Shown: positions 63,854-64,000 of the stretch, one piece after another
Layout of the letters: each line of letters starts with the position of its first letter
Position numbering within the stretch: position 1 is the first letter of the stretch
Source of the DNA: Aquimarina sp. AU474
Lineage (GTDB): Bacteria > Bacteroidota > Bacteroidia > Flavobacteriales > Flavobacteriaceae
Length of the DNA: 64,000 nt
NCBI RefSeq assembly: GCF_900312815.1
Contig: NZ_OMPE01000009.1
Coordinates: forward strand, 372,001 to 436,000
Reading direction: 5' to 3'
Translations under genes and position numbers: made by a program
The notes under the pieces: model-generated
Told to the model about the DNA's origin: nothing
Databases searched by the model: none
What the model saw: only the letters and a program-made list of their open reading frames with translations

Positions 63854-64000
63854 ATGAAAACAGCTATTATCATTGGAGCTACGGGATTAACAGGGTCAAT
63901 TTTATTACAACAGTTGATTCTTGATGATCAATATCTTAAGATCAAACTTTTTTCTCGTAAAAGTGCCAATGTTATTCATCCCAAAGTCGAAGAACACATC
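63854..64000 (+). CDS. NAD(P)-binding Rossmann oxidoreductase (5' part, runs off window)
   Basis: ATG at 63854 opens a frame of 49 codons to the window edge. The N-terminus MKTAIIIGATGLTGSILLQQL is an SDR-type nucleotide-binding motif (GATGLTG), followed by a strand ending at KIKLFSRKS. It probably belongs to the atypical SDR / NAD(P)H-binding group. The rest is outside the window. Confidence 0.75.
   Translation, partial: MKTAIIIGATGLTGSILLQQLILDDQYLKIKLFSRKSANVIHPKVEEHI

Overview
The window reads as a chromosomal segment of a marine Bacteroidota bacterium, most likely family Flavobacteriaceae and close to Aquimarina. The assignment is by recognition, not by search. It rests on low GC, several secreted proteins with type IX secretion (T9SS) C-terminal sorting domains, Bacteroidota promoter boxes (TTG-N19/20-TAnnTTTG), membrane-bound AraC and TPR-LuxR regulators, and a three-gene succinate dehydrogenase of the Bacteroidota type. 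No rRNA, tRNA, CRISPR array, insertion sequence or prophage was seen.

Layout. 1-7.9 kb: two secreted surface proteins (a leucine-rich-repeat protein cut by the window edge and a 1173-aa repeat adhesin), followed by a TPR-LuxR membrane regulator; both surface genes share a duplicated upstream control region. 8.2-11.5 kb: a 2-hydroxyacid dehydrogenase, a small membrane LuxR protein, a DUF4199/DUF1801/VOC operon preceded by a TCATAC operator array, and a TM2 protein. 11.6-13.4 kb: an arsenic-type operon (ArsR, DUF6428, ArsN-like acetyltransferase, thioredoxin-type arsenate reductase) without an efflux pump. 13.5-20.3 kb: two MscS channels, a CarboxypepD_reg-like protein, a fused aminolipid acyltransferase, aspartokinase and a GNAT enzyme.

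20.5-25.5 kb: fructose-1,6-bisphosphatase, then a tight four-gene cassette (coiled-coil protein, longin/roadblock-like protein, Rab-like GTPase, hybrid histidine kinase), and a TerB-like protein. 25.5-33.9 kb: an intergenic region with a strong orphan terminator, a lipoprotein, a class V aminotransferase, mfd, a membrane XRE regulator and a Zn-protease-like protein.

33.9-39.5 kb is the most unusual region. It holds two double-glycine-leader peptides created by a tandem duplication that also left a frameshifted gene remnant, a DUF6973 lipoprotein with a Cys-rich tail, an NHL-repeat lipoprotein and two paralogous membrane AraC regulators. Three genes in this block have the same bipartite motif (GTACGA-N12-GGTCG) exactly 20 nt upstream of a -7 box, which suggests one regulon.

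39.5-64 kb is mainly housekeeping: aldo-keto reductase, YraN and LD-carboxypeptidase; a DUF1800/DUF1501 secreted pair; metG; an MFS exporter; an HDAC-family hydrolase; a zinc-ribbon/GIDE-like pair; a CBS protein; an M28 peptidase; an FG-GAP/LRR T9SS protein; sdhCAB; a methionine-type aminotransferase; dinB; and the start of an NAD(P)-binding oxidoreductase.
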